The position numbers and the translations under genes were made by a program. The notes beneath the pieces are model-generated. The model did no database searches. It saw only the letters and a program-made list of their open reading frames with translations, and was not told the origin of the DNA. Positions 48,352 through 57,267 of a stretch of 64,000 nt of DNA are shown in pieces. The stretch comes from CAWGOF01 sp963824225 (lineage in GTDB: Bacteria > Acidobacteriota > Polarisedimenticolia > Polarisedimenticolales > Polarisedimenticolaceae). Within the stretch, counting starts at the first letter, position 1, and every line of letters starts with the position of its first letter. Location of the stretch: assembly GCA_963824225.1 (NCBI GenBank), contig CAWGOF010000003.1:1-64000 (forward strand), in the 5' to 3' direction.

Positions 48352-48891
48352 ATGCGCCGCACGATCGCTCTGCTCATCGGCGTCGCCGCGCTGAGCTCGG
48401 CGCTCGCCCAGACCAGCACGAGCTACCGGCTCGAGGAGCACTCGCTGAACTCCGGAGGCGATCCGCACGACGGGATCGTGCTCGTGGCTCCGTCCTTCCG
48501 ACTCACGTTCGACACGATCGGCGATCCCGTGGCCCGCGCGGCGTGGTCGAGCGCCAGCTATCGGGTCAGCGCCGGCTATGCGGCCGGCATGGCACCGCCC
48601 GGCGAGGTGCGCGGCCTCGCCTTCCTGAACAAGACGATGCTCGGCTGGAGCCCGGAGCCGAACGCGATCTCCTATGCGGTGTACCGCAGCCTCGGAGATC
48701 CGTTCGCGCTCACGGCGGGCGATTGTCTCGCCCGAGTCGTCGGCGCCGAGGCGGCCACGGACGCCTCGGTGCCCGGACCGGGCGGTCGCTACTACTACTT
48801 GGTGGCGAGCACGAGTCGGCTGGACGAGGAGGGTACGACCGGGTTCCAGAGCGACGGCACCGAGCACCCGGCACCGGATCCCTGCCCCTGA
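48352..48891 (+). CDS. Small secreted protein, unknown function
   Basis: A 179-residue protein with a signal peptide (RTIALLIGVAALSSALAQ) and a fibronectin type III-like beta domain (GLAFLNKTMLGWSPEPNAISYAVYRSLG, RYYYLVASTSRLDEEG). It starts 2 bases after the large surface protein gene and is almost certainly in the same transcript. Genes with this SYRLEEHSLNSGG opening are seen beside surface-protein genes in deltaproteobacteria; partner function is inferred. Confidence 0.6.
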   Translation: MRRTIALLIGVAALSSALAQTSTSYRLEEHSLNSGGDPHDGIVLVAPSFRLTFDTIGDPVARAAWSSASYRVSAGYAAGMAPPGEVRGLAFLNKTMLGWSPEPNAISYAVYRSLGDPFALTAGDCLARVVGAEAATDASVPGPGGRYYYLVASTSRLDEEGTTGFQSDGTEHPAPDPCP

Positions 48892-48898
48892 CGTAGGC

Positions 48899-50452
48899 CT
48901 AACCGGCGACGAGGCGCTCGACGATCGCCTTGTCGCCGGAGAGAGCCACGCGCTGCATGTACAGCTCGAGCCCGCGCAACGCGCCGAGCTCCTGTCCCCC
49001 GCCCGCACGTCCCGGTCCGCCGTGCATCAGCTGCGGGAGGGCGAGCCCCGAGCCGACGAGCTGCGGCGCGACCTTTTCCGAGCCGACGTAGAGCCGGCCG
49101 GTCGTCGCGCCGCCCAGGACGAGGTAGTCCGCGAGGTAGCGCTCGTCGTCGGTGTACATCGACGTGACGAGCGTGCCGCCGCCGAGGGCGACGAGCTTGG
49201 CTGCGCTCTCCGGCTCGCCCGAGAACGGCAGGATCGTCGCCACGGGAGCGAACACCTCGTGCTCGTGGATCGCGCGTGCCCGCTCCGCATCCTCGGCCGA
49301 CAGCAGCGTCGGTCCGAAGAAAAAGCCCTTCGCGGACGGATTGCCCACGCCCTCGACGCGCTCTCCCGTGCCGTGGGTCAGGCGGGCGACCTGGCGCAGG
49401 CGCCGCACGCCGTCGATCGCGTCGTGCAGCTGATCGACGGTCGCCAGGGGCCCGACGGTCACGCTCTCGTCGCGTGGGTTGCCGACGACGGCACGTGTCA
49501 GCTCGGCGACGAGCGCGCCCTCGACCTCCGCCACCCGACGCTGCGGCACGAGGATGCGCCGCACGGCGGTGCACTTCTGCCCACTCTTCTGCGTGATCTC
49601 GCGCGTCACGTCGCGCACGAACGCGCCCCACGTCTCGCCCGAGGGCTCGACGTCCGGGGCGAGCACGGCGGCGTTCAGGCTGTCGGCCTCGACGTTGATC
49701 CGCGTCCCCGCGGCGACGAGCTGCGAGTTCGCCCGGATCGTTCGCGCCGTCGCCGCCGAGCCCGTGAACGCGACCACGTCCTGCGGTCCCAGACGGTCCA
49801 AGAGATCCCCGGGCCCTCCGCAGACGAGACTCAGGCAACCGGCGGGGAGCACGGACGCCTCGATCAAGATCTCGACCGCCCGCTCGGTGACGAGCGCGCT
49901 CGACGTGGCGGGCTTCGTCAGGACGGGCATGCCGGCGAGGATCGCGCACGCGGCCTTCTCGGCGAAACCCCAGGCCGGGAAGTTGAATGCGTTGACGTGG
50001 ACCGCGACGCCGTGGAGCGGAACGCGCACGTGCCGACCCCAGTAGCGCGGCGAGCGGCCGAGGGCCACGCCTTCCCCGTCGGCCAGGTGACGCGCCGATC
50101 CGAGCTCCTGCCCCAGCGCCGCGTAGTACGCCAGGGTGCCCGTGGCTCCATCGATGTCGAACTTCCCGTCCCGCCGCGTCGTGCCCGTGTTCTCGAGCGA
50201 CAGCTGGATCAGCTCGTCCCGCCGCTCGTGGAGCGCAGCGGACGCCCGGCTCAGGATCGCGCCGCGCTCGGCGAAGGACAGCCGGCGCAGCTCCGCGCCC
50301 GCGCGGCGCGCCGCGTCGAGCGCTTCGGCGAAGTCGATCCCGTCGCTCGACGCGCGAGCGATCGGCTCCTCCGAGCACGGATCGACGAGCTTGCGAAACC
50401 CGGCTCTGGCCTCGTGCCAGCGGCCACCGACGTAGCTGCGCAGCGTCTTCAT
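48899..50452 (-). CDS. PaaZ/BoxD-type aldehyde dehydrogenase (stand-alone ALDH domain)
   Basis: A 517-residue NAD(P)-dependent aldehyde dehydrogenase. The N-terminus (LRSYVGGRWHEA...DPCSEEPIARASSDGIDFAEALDAAR) and the blocks VHVNAFNFPAWGFAEK, VAFTGSAATARTI, VEADSLNAAVL, SGQKCTA (catalytic Cys) and the HGGPGRAGGGQELGALRG tail match the ALDH half of PaaZ and the 3,4-dehydroadipyl-CoA semialdehyde dehydrogenase BoxD. No MaoC hydratase domain and no paa or box genes are in the window. It starts 7 bases after the asparaginase gene. Confidence 0.85.
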   Translation of the reverse strand: MKTLRSYVGGRWHEARAGFRKLVDPCSEEPIARASSDGIDFAEALDAARRAGAELRRLSFAERGAILSRASAALHERRDELIQLSLENTGTTRRDGKFDIDGATGTLAYYAALGQELGSARHLADGEGVALGRSPRYWGRHVRVPLHGVAVHVNAFNFPAWGFAEKAACAILAGMPVLTKPATSSALVTERAVEILIEASVLPAGCLSLVCGGPGDLLDRLGPQDVVAFTGSAATARTIRANSQLVAAGTRINVEADSLNAAVLAPDVEPSGETWGAFVRDVTREITQKSGQKCTAVRRILVPQRRVAEVEGALVAELTRAVVGNPRDESVTVGPLATVDQLHDAIDGVRRLRQVARLTHGTGERVEGVGNPSAKGFFFGPTLLSAEDAERARAIHEHEVFAPVATILPFSGEPESAAKLVALGGGTLVTSMYTDDERYLADYLVLGGATTGRLYVGSEKVAPQLVGSGLALPQLMHGGPGRAGGGQELGALRGLELYMQRVALSGDKAIVERLVAG

Positions 50453-50459
50453 CGCGGCT

Positions 50460-51494
50460 TCACTCCCAGATGTGGACTTCGAACCGGCCGCCCGCGTCGG
50501 CCGCTCCGCGGAACATCCCCGGTGTGTTGTAGCGCATGGCGATCCGTCCGTCGCGGTCAACGGCGATCAACCCGCCGTCGCCCGGCTTGAGCTCCTCGTC
50601 GATCACGCGGCGCAGCGCCTCGTCGAGCGGCACTTCCTTGTGCCGCATCCACGCCGACACGCTGTACGCGGCGGCGTGGCGGATGTACTCCTCACCGATC
50701 CCGGTGCCCGAGACCGCACACGTCGCGTTGTCGGCGTAGGTTCCGGCCCCGACGACCGGCGAGTCGCCCACGCGGCCGGAGAGCTTGCCCGTCCGGCCGC
50801 CGGTCGAGGTGGCCGCGGCCAGGTTCCCCTGCCGGTCGCGCGCCACCGCGCCGACCGTTCCGCCGCCCGCCTTGGCGGCGGACTTGGCGGCGTCCGCCGC
50901 CGCGGCGGCGGCCGCGCGGTGCTTCAACAGCTCTTGCCAGCGCGGCTCGGTGAAGAACCAGTCCGGGCCAACGCGCTCGACACCCATCTGCTCGGCGAAC
51001 GCTTCGGCACCCGGCCCGACGAGCAGCACGTGCTTCGTCCGCTCGTACACCAGGCGCGCGAGCGAGACCGGGTTCTTGATCGTCTTCACCGCCGCGACAC
51101 CACCGCAGCCGAGAGTCCGACCGTCCATGATCGACGCATCGAGCTCGACGACACCGTCGGCGTTGAACACTGCGCCGCGACCGGCGTTGAACAGCGGATC
51201 GTCCTCGAGATCCCGCACGACGGCCTCGACCGCATCGAGGCTCGCCCCGCCGCCTTCGAGCATCGCTTGGCCGAGCCGCAGCGCGCGTTCGAGGCTCGCC
51301 AGGTACGCCTGCTTCTCGGTCTCGGGAAGCGACCGATCGGGCGCGCCCGCGCCGCCGTGGATCGCGAGGGCCCACTCGACCGCCGGGGCCTCGGGCGGCC
51401 GCCGATCGTCCAGCGTCGGCGCGGTCGAGCACGCGCAACCGAGAGCGACGAGCAGGAGCAGGGCGATCGGTGGATGGACCCGGCGCGCACGCAC
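50460..51494 (-). CDS. Isoaspartyl peptidase/L-asparaginase, Ntn hydrolase, exported
   Basis: A 344-residue plant-type asparaginase precursor. Autocleavage is expected before the Thr in AGGGTVGAVARDRQGN, which becomes the nucleophile; ATSTGGRTGKLSGRVGDSPVVGAGTYAD and the GTGIGE motif complete the active site. The N-terminus has a signal peptide with Cys in ALGCACST, so it is probably a lipoprotein. It hydrolyses beta-aspartyl peptides or asparagine, probably in the periplasm. It lies between the sigma-factor gene (33 bases) and the aldehyde dehydrogenase. Confidence 0.88.
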   Translation of the reverse strand: MRARRVHPPIALLLLVALGCACSTAPTLDDRRPPEAPAVEWALAIHGGAGAPDRSLPETEKQAYLASLERALRLGQAMLEGGGASLDAVEAVVRDLEDDPLFNAGRGAVFNADGVVELDASIMDGRTLGCGGVAAVKTIKNPVSLARLVYERTKHVLLVGPGAEAFAEQMGVERVGPDWFFTEPRWQELLKHRAAAAAAADAAKSAAKAGGGTVGAVARDRQGNLAAATSTGGRTGKLSGRVGDSPVVGAGTYADNATCAVSGTGIGEEYIRHAAAYSVSAWMRHKEVPLDEALRRVIDEELKPGDGGLIAVDRDGRIAMRYNTPGMFRGAADAGGRFEVHIWE

Positions 51495-51527
51495 GGGCCC
51501 CAGGATACGGGAACGCTCGGCCGCCGG

Positions 51528-52436
51528 CTAGCGCAGCGAACGAGGCGAACGCTGCACCGCGACCGCGGGGCGGCCGGCGCCCGCAGGCTTGCGCAGCGGC
51601 GCGTCGATCGAGCGCAGGCGCTGGAACGCCTTGCGCATGCGCTCCTTGGCCTGGCACTCGATCTGGCGCACGCGCTCGCGGCTCAGCCCCATGCGCTCGC
51701 CCGTCTCCTGGAGCGTGAGCGGCGGCTCGCCGTGCAGCCCGAACCGGTGGGCGATCACCGCCTGCTGCTGGTCGTTCAGCGCGCGGAACACCTGGCCCAC
51801 GCCATCGGTCAGCTCGTGGTCCAGGATGCGGGATTCGGGCGATGGACGGCCGTCGTCGACGATGCACTCGGCGAGCGACGTGTCCTGATCTTCCCCCATC
51901 GGCTCGTCGAGGCTCACCTCGTGGGCCGTGTGCTGCAGCACGCGGTCGATCTTGGCGACGCTCTTGTCCAGGTGGCGCGAGATCTCCTCGCGCGTCGGCC
52001 GCCGTCCGAGCGTCTTGCGCAGGGCGCGATCGGCCTTGCGAATCTCCTTGACCTTCTTCATCTGCGAGTACGGCAGGCGCACGGTGTGCGACTGCTCGGA
52101 CAAGGCCTTGAGGATCGACTTGCGGATCCACCAGATCGCGTAGCTGATGAACTTCGTGTCCTTCGTCGCGTCGAACCGCTGCGCGGCCTCGATCAGCCCG
52201 ACGTTGCCCTCGTTGAGCAGATCCTCGAACGGCAGGCCGAGCGAGCGGTACTCCGCGGCGACCTTGGCCACGAAGCTCAGGTTCGACTCGACCAGCTCGT
52301 GCAGCGCCTCGCGGCTCCCGCGCTGGATGTCGCGAGCCAGATGCTTCTCCTCGTCCTTGGTCAGCAACGGGTAGTTGCGGATCTCGGAGAAGTACTGGGA
52401 CAGGATCGAGGTCTTGGCATCGTGGCTGTCTCGCAT
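51528..52436 (-). CDS. Sigma-70 family RNA polymerase sigma factor (group 2/RpoS-like)
   Basis: A 302-residue sigma factor with regions 1.2 (ILSQYFSEIRNYPLLTKDEEKHLA), 2 (HELVESNLSFVAKVAAEYRSLGLPFEDLLNEGNVGLIEA, FISYAIWWIRKSI), 3 (RLPYSQMKKVKEIRKADRALRKTLGRRPT) and 4 (VIAHRFGLHGEPPLTLQETGERMGLSRERVRQIE). It lacks the long region 1.1 of a housekeeping RpoD, so it is a group 2 or 3 factor (RpoS- or RpoH-like). It is probably the first gene of the transcript with asparaginase and aldehyde dehydrogenase. A reverse TAGATT lies at 52499-52494. Confidence 0.87.
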   Translation of the reverse strand: MRDSHDAKTSILSQYFSEIRNYPLLTKDEEKHLARDIQRGSREALHELVESNLSFVAKVAAEYRSLGLPFEDLLNEGNVGLIEAAQRFDATKDTKFISYAIWWIRKSILKALSEQSHTVRLPYSQMKKVKEIRKADRALRKTLGRRPTREEISRHLDKSVAKIDRVLQHTAHEVSLDEPMGEDQDTSLAECIVDDGRPSPESRILDHELTDGVGQVFRALNDQQQAVIAHRFGLHGEPPLTLQETGERMGLSRERVRQIECQAKERMRKAFQRLRSIDAPLRKPAGAGRPAVAVQRSPRSLR

Positions 52437-52652
52437 GGTCGGCTCTCTTTCGCCGAGCTTGCCAGCGCGTGTGCTGCTCTCTCGGCGTGGGGGAATCTAG
52501 GCTGGCCGTCGGGGCCCGGGCCACGCCGATTTGCGTAAGGAATTGCGGCGTCCGAAGCGTTGTCGGCATCGTCGTCGTCGTCGCCTGGCGCCTCGCGAAT
52601 CGATGACACTCGCGCTCCCGATTCGAGCGGCGAACGGCGCGCCGGTTGCAGG

Positions 52653-52658
52653 TATAAT
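52653..52658 (+). promoter_or_regulatory. -10 element (TATAAT) for the adrenodoxin-type reductase gene
   Basis: A perfect TATAAT 26 bases before the ATG at 52684, the best -10 match in the window. The matching -35 position is not consensus, so activation by another factor is possible. Confidence 0.55.
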
Positions 52659-52683
52659 CCGCGGCTCTCGAGCGAGGATCGGC

Positions 52684-54078
52684 ATGGATCGTCCAGGATC
52701 GAGCGCTCGTCCGCTGCGCGTGGCCGTCGTCGGCTCGGGGCCGGCCGGGTTCTACACGGTGCAGCACCTGCTGCAGCGCAAGGGCCTCGACGTCGAGGTC
52801 GACGTGCTCGATCGGCTGCCCGCCCCGTTCGGCCTCGTGCGGTATGGCGTCGCGCCCGACCATCAGAAGATCAAGAACGTGATCGCGGTCTACGACCGCC
52901 TGGCGCGCGACCCACGCGTGCGGTTCTACGGTCGGGTCGAGTACGGCACGACGGTCGGTCGCGCCGATCTCGAGCGGCACTACGACCAGACGGTGGTCTG
53001 CACCGGAGCGCAGACCGACCGGCGGCTGGGGATCCCGGGCGAGGACCTTCCGGGAAGCCATCCGGCGACCGATTTCGTCGCCTGGTACAACGGGCATCCG
53101 GACTACGTGGACCGCGCGTTCGACCTGCGTGCGGACACCGCGGTCGTGATCGGCGTCGGCAACGTCGCCGTCGACGTGGCGCGGATCCTGTGTCGCACGA
53201 CCGACGAGCTCGCGACGACCGACATCGCGGACCACGCGCTGGCCGCGCTCGCGGAGAGCCGCGTGCGCCGGGTCGTGCTCGTCGGGCGCCGCGGGCCGGC
53301 GCAGGCCGCGTTCACGCCCCCCGAGGTCGAGGAGCTGGGCGAGCTGTCCGACGCCTGCGCGTCGACGGTCGAAGCCGAGGTCGAGCTCGACGCCGCGACG
53401 CGCCAGTCGCTCGGGCCGGCGCCGGACAAGGGCACGCTGCGCAAGATCGAGCTGCTGCAGCGCTACGCCGGGCGGAGCGAGCCCGAAAAGCGCCGGCTCC
53501 TCGAGCTGCGGTTCCTGCTCTCGCCGATCGAGATCCTCGCCGGCGCGGGCGGCGACGTCGCGGCGATCCGGCTCGCGCGAACGCGCCTCGCGCTCGATCC
53601 GTCGGGGGACGTGCGAGCGATCGCGACCGACGAGACCGAGACGCTCCCCGCGGGGCTCGTGTTCCGCTCGGTCGGCTATCGCGGCGTCGCGCTCCCCGGC
53701 CTCCCGTTCGACGAGCGCAGCGGAACGATCCCCAGCGATCGCGGGCGGGTGCGCGGCCCAGACGGCGCGCCCCTGCCCGGGCTCTACGTCGCCGGATGGA
53801 TCAAGCGCGGTCCGAGCGGCGTGATCGGGACGAACAAGCCCGACGCCGCCGAGACGGTCGAGCAGATGCTCGCCGATCGCGACACCGGTCTGCTAGCGCG
53901 ACCGCCGGCGCCCGAGCGCGCCGCGTTCGAGGCCCTGCTCCGCGAGCGCGACGTACGCTGGGTCTCGTACGACGACTGGCGCCAGCTCGACGCGCTCGAG
54001 ATCGAGTCCGGTCAAGCGGTCGGACGCGTGCGGCGCAAGCTCGTGCGCTACGAAGAGTTCCTCCGGAGCCTCGCCTGA
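52684..54078 (+). CDS. fprA: Ferredoxin-NADP+ reductase, adrenodoxin-reductase type
   Basis: A 464-residue FAD/NADP enzyme passing electrons between NADPH and ferredoxins. It has the FAD motif VVGSGPAGFYTVQHLL, LPAPFGLVRYGVAPDHQKIKNV, TGAQTDRRLGIPGEDLPGS, the NADP Rossmann motif VIGVGNVAVDVARIL, the FTPPEVEELGEL block and a C-terminal LYVAGWIKRGPSGVIGTNKPDA. These match mycobacterial FprA and mitochondrial adrenodoxin reductase. The ATG at 52684 is supported by the TATAAT upstream. The HDAC-like gene follows closely. Confidence 0.92.
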   Translation: MDRPGSSARPLRVAVVGSGPAGFYTVQHLLQRKGLDVEVDVLDRLPAPFGLVRYGVAPDHQKIKNVIAVYDRLARDPRVRFYGRVEYGTTVGRADLERHYDQTVVCTGAQTDRRLGIPGEDLPGSHPATDFVAWYNGHPDYVDRAFDLRADTAVVIGVGNVAVDVARILCRTTDELATTDIADHALAALAESRVRRVVLVGRRGPAQAAFTPPEVEELGELSDACASTVEAEVELDAATRQSLGPAPDKGTLRKIELLQRYAGRSEPEKRRLLELRFLLSPIEILAGAGGDVAAIRLARTRLALDPSGDVRAIATDETETLPAGLVFRSVGYRGVALPGLPFDERSGTIPSDRGRVRGPDGAPLPGLYVAGWIKRGPSGVIGTNKPDAAETVEQMLADRDTGLLARPPAPERAAFEALLRERDVRWVSYDDWRQLDALEIESGQAVGRVRRKLVRYEEFLRSLA

Positions 54079-54149
54079 CGGTCGCACGGCGGATCCGCGC
54101 GCGACTGCGCCGGCTCCTCGCTCGACCGCGCGCGAGCTCGCTGCGGCTC

Positions 54150-55874
54150 GTGATCGGACCGCACTACGCGACGGGCCTCGCCGGCCCGCCGCTCGACCCG
54201 CGGCGCGGTGAGCGCGTACTGCGGTTCCTCGTCGAGCGGCGCATCGTGCGGCGTGCCGATCTGCACCGGGCGCGTCCGGCGACGGTCCAGGCGCTAAGGC
54301 GCGTGCACGCCGACGAGTACCTCGAGTCGCTCGAAGCGCCGGGCTCGCTCGTGGCCATCGTCGGCAGCGATCCGGGCGATCGGGCGCAAGACGCGTTCCT
54401 GCTGTCGCACCGCGAGCAGTGCGGCGGGACCACGCTCGCCGCGCGGCTGGCCGTGGACGGTCCGACGCCCGTCGTGAACCTGGGCGGCGGGTTCCACCAC
54501 GCGCGAGCCGACCGCGGACACGGGTTTTGCGTGTACCACGATGTGGCCGTGGCGATCGCGAGCCTGCGGTCCCACGGGCGCGCGCTGCGCGTCCTGGTCG
54601 TGGATCTCGACCTGCACGACGGCGACGGCACACGCGCGCTCTACGCCGCCGACCCCACGGTCCACACGTTTTCGATCCACAACCGGCATCTCGCTCCGGT
54701 GGACGCGGTCGAGTCGACGAGCATCGCGCTCGGCGCCGAGGTCGACGAGGCGCGCTACCTCGCCGCACTCAGGGATGCGCTGCCACCGGTCGTGCGCCGC
54801 TTCCGGCCCGAGCTCGCGTTCTACCTCGCCGGGACCGACCCGGCGATCGACGATGCGCTCGGCGATTGGCGGGTCGGGCCCGCCGCGCTCGTCGAGCGCG
54901 ACCGGTTCGTCCTCGAGCTGCTGCGCGGCACCGATCCCGTGCCGCTCGTGATCCTGCTCGCCGGGGGGTACGGCGACGGTGCGTGGCGTCACACCGCACG
55001 GTCCCTCGCCACGCTCGTGACCGGAGCACCGGTCGAGCCGCCGGGGCGGGCCGCGGAGGCGCTCGCGTCCTACCGGCGCGTCGGACGTGCCCTGCGCGAT
55101 CTCGATCTCGCGAGCGAGCCGGACACGGAGGACCTCGGCCTGACCGAGGAGGACATCGATCCGGGCCTGGCGCGCAGGCGGCTGCGCCGGTTCCTCGGGT
55201 TCTATTCGAGCCACGGCCTCGAGCTCGCCCTCGAACGGTACGGGTTTCTCGATCGCGTGCGGGCGGCACACGGCGGACCGCTGCGCCTCGCGACCGAGGT
55301 CGACGCCGCGGGGACGAGCACGCTGCGCATCTTCCCGGTCGAGGAAGCGAGCGATCCGCTGGTCGAGCTGCGTCTGCGCCGCGACGAGAGGCTCGTGCCG
55401 GGCCGCGCGTTCCTCGCGGTCGACTGGCTGTTGCTCCAGGATCCGGCCCGGCCGTTCCGCCCCGAGCGCCCGCCCCTGCCGGGTCAGCGCCATCCGGGGC
55501 TCGGACTGCTTCCGGACGTCGTGGCGCTGCTCGTCCTGGGCTGCGAGCGTCTGGGCCTCGACGGGGTGACCGTCGTTCCGGCGCACTTTCACGTCGCGGT
55601 GCTCGCAGCCACCGAGTTCCGCTTCGTCGAGCCGGCGCACCAGGCGCGATTCGACGCGCTGCGCGATGCGCTGCGCGGCCTGCGGCTCGTCGAAGCGTGC
55701 GACGCTCTCGACCGCGGACGCGTGCGCGATGCACGGTCCGGCGCGATCGTGACGTTCGAGCCGGCGCCGATGGTGCGCCCGGTGCGACCGGGCGTCGGCG
55801 CAGCGCTCCTCGGCGCGGAGTGGGCCCGCCGCGTGGCCACCGCGGCGGCAGCGCTCGAGCTCGAGCTGCGCTGA
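54150..55874 (+). CDS. Histone-deacetylase-like amidohydrolase with extra C-terminal domain
   Basis: About 574 residues. The N-terminal 320 form an arginase/deacetylase fold: HADEYLESLE, GGGFHHARADRGHGFCVYHDVAVA, the metal block VVDLDLHDGDGTRALY and LAGTDPAIDDALGDW. This supports a zinc deacetylase of small amines or acetyl-lysine. Residues about 380-560 are a second region (TSTLRIFPVEEASDPLVELRLRR, VVPAHFHVAVLAATEFRFVEP) with no recognised family. The GTG at 54150 starts at the domain edge (VIGPHYATGLAGPPLD); a CTG at 54075 overlapping the fprA stop is an alternative. Confidence 0.78.
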   Translation: MIGPHYATGLAGPPLDPRRGERVLRFLVERRIVRRADLHRARPATVQALRRVHADEYLESLEAPGSLVAIVGSDPGDRAQDAFLLSHREQCGGTTLAARLAVDGPTPVVNLGGGFHHARADRGHGFCVYHDVAVAIASLRSHGRALRVLVVDLDLHDGDGTRALYAADPTVHTFSIHNRHLAPVDAVESTSIALGAEVDEARYLAALRDALPPVVRRFRPELAFYLAGTDPAIDDALGDWRVGPAALVERDRFVLELLRGTDPVPLVILLAGGYGDGAWRHTARSLATLVTGAPVEPPGRAAEALASYRRVGRALRDLDLASEPDTEDLGLTEEDIDPGLARRRLRRFLGFYSSHGLELALERYGFLDRVRAAHGGPLRLATEVDAAGTSTLRIFPVEEASDPLVELRLRRDERLVPGRAFLAVDWLLLQDPARPFRPERPPLPGQRHPGLGLLPDVVALLVLGCERLGLDGVTVVPAHFHVAVLAATEFRFVEPAHQARFDALRDALRGLRLVEACDALDRGRVRDARSGAIVTFEPAPMVRPVRPGVGAALLGAEWARRVATAAAALELELR

Positions 55875-55875
55875 A

Positions 55876-56643
55876 TCAGAGGGCGAGCGTCAGGCCGTCG
55901 TGGGCCGGCAACGCGCCCTGTACGGGGTCGAGGGCCAGCTGCTCGGCGATCGCATCGTTCAGGTGGACCAGGGCGATGCGGGGTGCCGCGAGGCGCGCCC
56001 GTGCGGCGCGGATCTCGTCGAGCGACAGATGCGCCTGGGCCACCGGTGCGATGCTCGTGCACTCGGCCACGAGCAGGTCGACCCCGCGGGCCAGCTCCTC
56101 GAGACCCCCACACCAGCGGGTGTCGCCGGTCACGGCCACGCGCCGGTGCGACGCTTGGCAGCGCACGTCGAAGCGGTACCCGATCGACGTCGGGTGATGG
56201 TCCATCGGGACCCCGTCGAACGTCAGCTCGGGTCCCGCCGGTCGGCCGACGAACGGCGCGACCGGGATCTCGTCGTACACCACGTCGAACTCCCGTCGCT
56301 CGTCCACCTCGCGGTAGCACGTCCGGCTCAACGTCTCGAGCGCATCGCGGGTGCCGACAGGACCATGGACGAAGAACGGCGCCGTCCGCCGGGCCCGGAA
56401 CACGAGGTCGAGCAAGAGGAACGGCCATCCGGCCACGTGATCGCCGTGCAGGTGCGTCACGAACAGGCGGTCGACGCCGGCGGGCGCGAACCGCGCACGG
56501 GCCATCGCCGCGAGCACGGTCGGGCCGACGTCGACCAGGACCGCGGCACGAGATTCGAGCGTGAGGGCGAGCGCCGCCGAGCCGCGACCATCTTCGTTGA
56601 ACGCATTGCCGGTGCCGAGGAACAGCAGGTGGGGCGCCGGCAT
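55876..56643 (-). CDS. MBL-fold metallo-hydrolase (RNase Z/lactonase-like)
   Basis: A 255-residue protein with the metal-binding THLHGDH motif, an N-terminal LLFLGTGNAFNEDGRGSAA beta strand, the late His in MDHHPTSIGYRF and Asp in VAVTGDTRW, and HLNDAI near the end. This is the RNase Z/arylsulfatase-like branch. No RNA-binding exosite arm of RNase Z was recognised, so a small ester or lactone substrate is possible. It starts at 56643 beside a palindromic TATA element shared with the cysteine dioxygenase gene. Confidence 0.83.
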   Translation of the reverse strand: MPAPHLLFLGTGNAFNEDGRGSAALALTLESRAAVLVDVGPTVLAAMARARFAPAGVDRLFVTHLHGDHVAGWPFLLLDLVFRARRTAPFFVHGPVGTRDALETLSRTCYREVDERREFDVVYDEIPVAPFVGRPAGPELTFDGVPMDHHPTSIGYRFDVRCQASHRRVAVTGDTRWCGGLEELARGVDLLVAECTSIAPVAQAHLSLDEIRAARARLAAPRIALVHLNDAIAEQLALDPVQGALPAHDGLTLAL

Positions 56644-56650
56644 CGGCGAG

Positions 56651-56660
56651 CAGTATACTG
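56651..56660. promoter_or_regulatory. Palindromic CAGTATACTG, shared -10 of divergent MBL and cysteine dioxygenase genes
   Basis: A perfect 10-bp palindrome that gives TATACT on both strands: forward 56654-56659 towards the ATG at 56706 and reverse 56657-56652 towards 56643. The two promoters overlap completely, so polymerase binding is mutually exclusive. Confidence 0.5.
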
Positions 56661-56705
56661 CACGGCTCGCGGCGGACCGCTCGCGGTCGCGCCCCGGGGG
56701 AGGCC

Positions 56706-57267
56706 ATGAGCGAGACGTGCACGCGCCTGGTACAGGCCGTCGATGCGGCGATGCGCGCTGGATCGATCGACGAGATCACGAGCGCGGTCCAGACGGCACT
56801 GCAGTCGGCGACGCGCCAAGGGCAGCTCGCGCTCCCCGAGCGTTTCACGTCCGTGCGTCCGGACGCGTACGCCCGCCGGCTGTTGCACCGCGATCCGCAG
56901 ACGGGCTACACGATCGTCGTCATGACGTGGGGCCCGGGACAGCGAGACGTCGCTGCACGATCACGCGGGCATGTGGTGCGTCGAGTGCGTGGTCGACGGC
57001 GCCCTGCGCGTCGAGCAGTTCGACCTGCTCGACGAGCAGGACGGGCGGCTGCGCTTCGCGCGACAGAAGGTCGTGCGCGCGGGTGTCGGGGATGCGGGGT
57101 GTCTGATTCCGCCGTTCGAGTACCACATCCTGGGCAATGCGCTCTCGGATCGGTCGTCGGTGAGCGTGCACGTGTATGCCGGCGAGATGGAGCGCTGCAA
57201 CGTGTACGTCGACGCCGGGACCGGCTACTGGACGCGCGAGGCCCGCTGCTTGACCTACGATGCGTAG
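56706..57267 (+). CDS. Cysteine dioxygenase family protein (one frameshift)
   Basis: Oxidises cysteine, or a similar thiol, to the sulfinic acid using a mononuclear iron held by three His in a cupin. Before the break the frame reads VMTWGPGQ; after it ETSLHDHAGMWCVECVVDGALRV, containing the HDH iron motif. The third His follows in EYHILGN and SVHVYAGEM. Removing one base near 56940-56946 gives one protein of about 186 residues. Its stop overlaps the next gene, encoding a cystathionine beta-synthase-like enzyme, by 8 bases; a joint role in sulfur-amino-acid turnover is likely. Confidence 0.82.
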
